Below the pieces are notes generated by a model, which was not told where the DNA came from, did no database searches, and saw only the letters and a program-made list of their open reading frames with translations. Positions 61,801 to 64,000 of a stretch of DNA of 64,000 nucleotides are shown in pieces; positions within the stretch are counted from its first letter, which is position 1; every line of letters starts with the position of its first letter. A program made the position numbers and the translations under genes. This stretch comes from Paramicrosporidium saccamoebae (taxonomy: Eukaryota; Rozellomycota), in the NCBI GenBank assembly GCA_002794465.1, contig MTSL01000169.1:117931-181930 (forward strand). The letters run 5' to 3'.

Positions 61801-63757
61801 CAAACCTCGTCCAGCAGTAGATTTGATTGTTATTCAAATTTGCAATCGTGCCTTTGACCGAAGCCGTGCTGCTGAGGTGTTTTCCTATCTGTCCACCATG
61901 CTTCGAGATTTCAACTCCAATCATTACCGACAATTGTCACATGCACCATTTATCCCCACCGAGGGAACTCTCAAGTGGGGACGTCCCATCGACCTGTTCT
62001 TTTCAAAAGGAAAATTTGATCTCGGCGAGGTTTTTCAAGTGATCAACTTTGGAGAGCATTCGAAACCATTCCTTAGTGCTTGCGGTGTGGAGGACGAACC
62101 CAAGGCTGCACATATAGCCAACCGAATCTGTGAAGAACCGGCAGGGTATTTGAAACAGCTTGGTGCTGAAACGTACATGGATCTTCTTCGTTGGTTGGCT
62201 TTGCAATTCGCCCATCTCCCAAATGATTCTATAACAGCCTTGAAAACATCCAAGGCTCTCCTCGGGCTTGACTACAGCGTTGCTGCTGATGAAAAAGTCG
62301 CCAATGACGTCATTCAGAGCAAATTTGTTCTCGCCACCGCGCAGTCTTTGTACATTATCGACGACACCATTTCGCAGCAAGTATTTGGTTGTCTTGCAGT
62401 CCCGGCTGATTCCACCATTGAGCATTTATACACCAAACTCGGGAGCAAATTGCTCTCATCGTGTGTGAAAATGTCATGGAAATTTATGGGAATCCCAACT
62501 GGCACCCACGAGGCCGTCAATCTTCAAAAGCAGATCCAGATGCGAGCACCGTTGCTGGTGGCCGAACAGCCTTCAGCCAGCAAACAGAACAAGCAAGCAC
62601 TCTCCAGACTGCTATCGGTAGAGGTAGGAATGGTCGACAGTATTTCAATTGCAAGAATGTTTGAAGGGAAAACCCATAATCAGCCAACCACTGCCTGCCT
62701 TAAGACCGAAACACTTCTTCTGGTGACCAGTGATTACGACTTTTTTGATGTCGCCAATGCGCTGGCAAAGGTGATCTACATGGATCACTCGCGCTTACCC
62801 GATGCGCTCTTAATCTCCACTTTGTTATCCTCTTCGTTGGCCAGCTTAAGGGCCAAGGGTTTTCCGGTTGACCGTGTTCTGGGGCGCAAGCCTGCAAAAA
62901 CTGTCATTCCTGAAGATTCTGAGATTGTCAACGCCCCACCGCCTTATCGCGAGCCTGTTAAACCCGAACCAACCCCACCCAAACCCACGCCAGTTAAGAG
63001 CGAAGAGCACATGCCGACACTAAAACCGCAGCAAATGACCCCCGAAAAACACGACGGCAGTATTGGTCGGAAAACGGCAGGGATTTTGGGTGCTATTAAA
63101 GATGCGATCCGTGATAGAACGATGCGCACTCCCACCAAAACTCCATCTCTTCCCGGTCCGGTGGACGACAACGGCATGCGATCTACCCTACAGCAGTCAA
63201 TTTCCAAGTTACGAGAACACAATCGGCAGGCCATTCATGATGAGCCACGAGTGGAACCCACTCCCCCACCGTCCGTCTCAGCAGATTCATACTGCGAGGT
63301 CATTCCTGGTCATTCCCTCCGCTATATCGGAACGGTAGGGAGTGTTCCTATCTACACAGCAGTCTCAGAGCCGGTTAATCAGACCACTGCGCTTCTTGAG
63401 CTTCCACTTATGCATCAGTTTGTGGCAGAGCTTTCTCGCCTAGCATCTGTGTTCCAGGCGTCTCCATCCACACTTCATGTCTTTTACGATACTTCCTCCG
63501 TGGCGATTGCATTTAACCGAAACAAGACGCTCTTCTTCAACTATGCACATTATCAGCGGCAGGTGGAGGCTGAAGTGCCGGCTGTCCAGCTACAGGCCAG
63601 TTGGTACATTACCTTTTGTCATGAGCTGGCTCACAATTTCATTGGGTACGTTTCATTAGTGCATTATTTTGACTTTAGACCCCATGATGAACGACACATT
63701 TACTACATGAGCTGTTTTGCTGAAACATATCTAGATCGTTTTATATCAGGCATGTAA
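58885..63757 (+). CDS. Giant GHKL-ATPase-fold protein, fungal DUF3684 type
   Basis: Spliced length 1577 residues. Exons: 58885-58953, 58986-59029, 59067-59280, 59318-63645 and 63679-63757. Introns are 32, 37, 37 and 33 nt. Splicing assembles an Hsp90/sacsin-like ATP-binding domain: VNQRHLIDKILARYSAEHTI, the N-box REVLQNANDANA, LRNNGRPF, and the glycine loop KIGFFGVGFYS formed across intron 3. A long helical body with no recognised domains follows, then a Pro/Lys-rich linker (about residues 1290-1390). The C-terminal domain contains CHELAHNF (HExxH at about 1544) and, after the 33-nt stopless intron, GPHDERH. Resemblance to DUF3684 is from the N-terminal pattern and length; function unknown. 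Confidence 0.82.
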
Positions 63758-63929
63758 TTTCTGTAATATATTCTGAATGCCATTCTGTTGATTGATCGCC
63801 ACCTATAACCGGTGCCAACACACTACTCTCGCCCATTGATTAGCTTTGCTTATATTAGTCCATCATAGACCACAACTCGTCTGGTTAATAATATATGCCT
63901 CTGTAATACTTTTTAAGCGGTATACCAAG

Positions 63930-64000
63930 GCAAGTTTGGTTTAGTGGTATAATTGCCGCCTGCCACGCGGTAGACCCGGGTTCGATTCCCGGAACTTGCA
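63930..64000 (+). tRNA. tRNA-Gly (GCC)
   Basis: A 71-nt intronless cloverleaf. The acceptor arms GCAAGTT and AACTTGC pair fully, with discriminator A at 64000. The D arm contains TTTAGTGGTA (A box), the anticodon loop CTGCCAC gives GCC, and the T arm has GGTTCGATTCC (B box). CCA is not encoded, as in eukaryotes. The gene ends at the window edge. Confidence 0.97.

Noticed and set aside
1-64000. CRISPR arrays, insertion sequences, transposases or viral genes
   Set aside because: No spaced identical repeats, no transposase or integrase-like frames and no viral proteins were seen. The tandem repeats found lack unique spacers.

Overview
The window is nuclear DNA from a compact, gene-dense fungal-type genome. 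Several things point to fungi: a RIM15/Cek1-type kinase with its N-terminal zinc finger, a giant protein that looks like the fungal DUF3684 family, a MIR1-type mitochondrial phosphate carrier, a URN1-like WW/FF protein, a single multidomain acetyl-CoA carboxylase, and trehalose-6-phosphate synthase. Genes unusual for Dikarya, namely a CEP135-like centriolar coiled-coil protein and archease, suggest an early-diverging lineage such as Cryptomycota/Rozellomycota. The lineage is inference; the gene families are read from the sequence. The standard code is used. I call 40 protein genes and one tRNA, on both strands, usually 10-250 bp apart.

A recurring property is very small introns. I rebuilt about 34 of them by demanding GT..AG, a preserved frame and family-consistent protein. 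Nearly all are 27-39 nt, start GTA, carry a CTAAY/CTGAY-like branch site and end TAG or CAG. Many real genes therefore look broken until spliced. Spliced lengths come out as exact multiples of three in every case given below.

Layout. 1-5.3 kb: RPL15 (5' cut), an unknown protein, a small basic protein, a HYPK-like protein, a secreted CAP protein, PCMT1, then a repeat-bearing gap with 10 Ns. 5.3-16.6 kb: a probably mitochondrial DEAH/DEVH helicase, seipin, SIN3, YAE1, archease, CCT1. 16.8-26.1 kb: acetyl-CoA carboxylase, an SLC18-like MFS transporter, mitochondrial phosphate carrier. 26.3-40.1 kb: HOS2/HDAC3, GPATCH1, an unknown, a CNNM/MAM3 protein, GCV3, PGS1, trehalose-phosphate synthase with a decayed phosphatase domain, a HERP-like protein, YKT6, POP4, an unknown membrane protein. 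40.8-53.5 kb: mitochondrial-type DnaJ, a GATA finger protein, CEP135-like protein, AOS1, an RPP38/POP3-like protein, a second MFS transporter, phosphofructokinase, a WW/FF protein. 53.5-64 kb: haspin, RIM15, a tandem-repeat spacer, ASNSD1, the DUF3684-type protein, tRNA-Gly(GCC).

The genes are mostly housekeeping and there is no sign of a horizontally acquired island. Functional themes are mitochondrial lipid and metabolite work (PGS1, phosphate carrier, GCV3, DnaJ, helicase), ER lipid and ERAD functions (seipin, ACC1, HERP-like), chromatin (SIN3 and HOS2, which act together in HDAC complexes), RNA processing (POP4, RPP38-like, GPATCH1, URN1-like, archease), and cell-cycle or nutrient signalling (haspin, RIM15, TPS).
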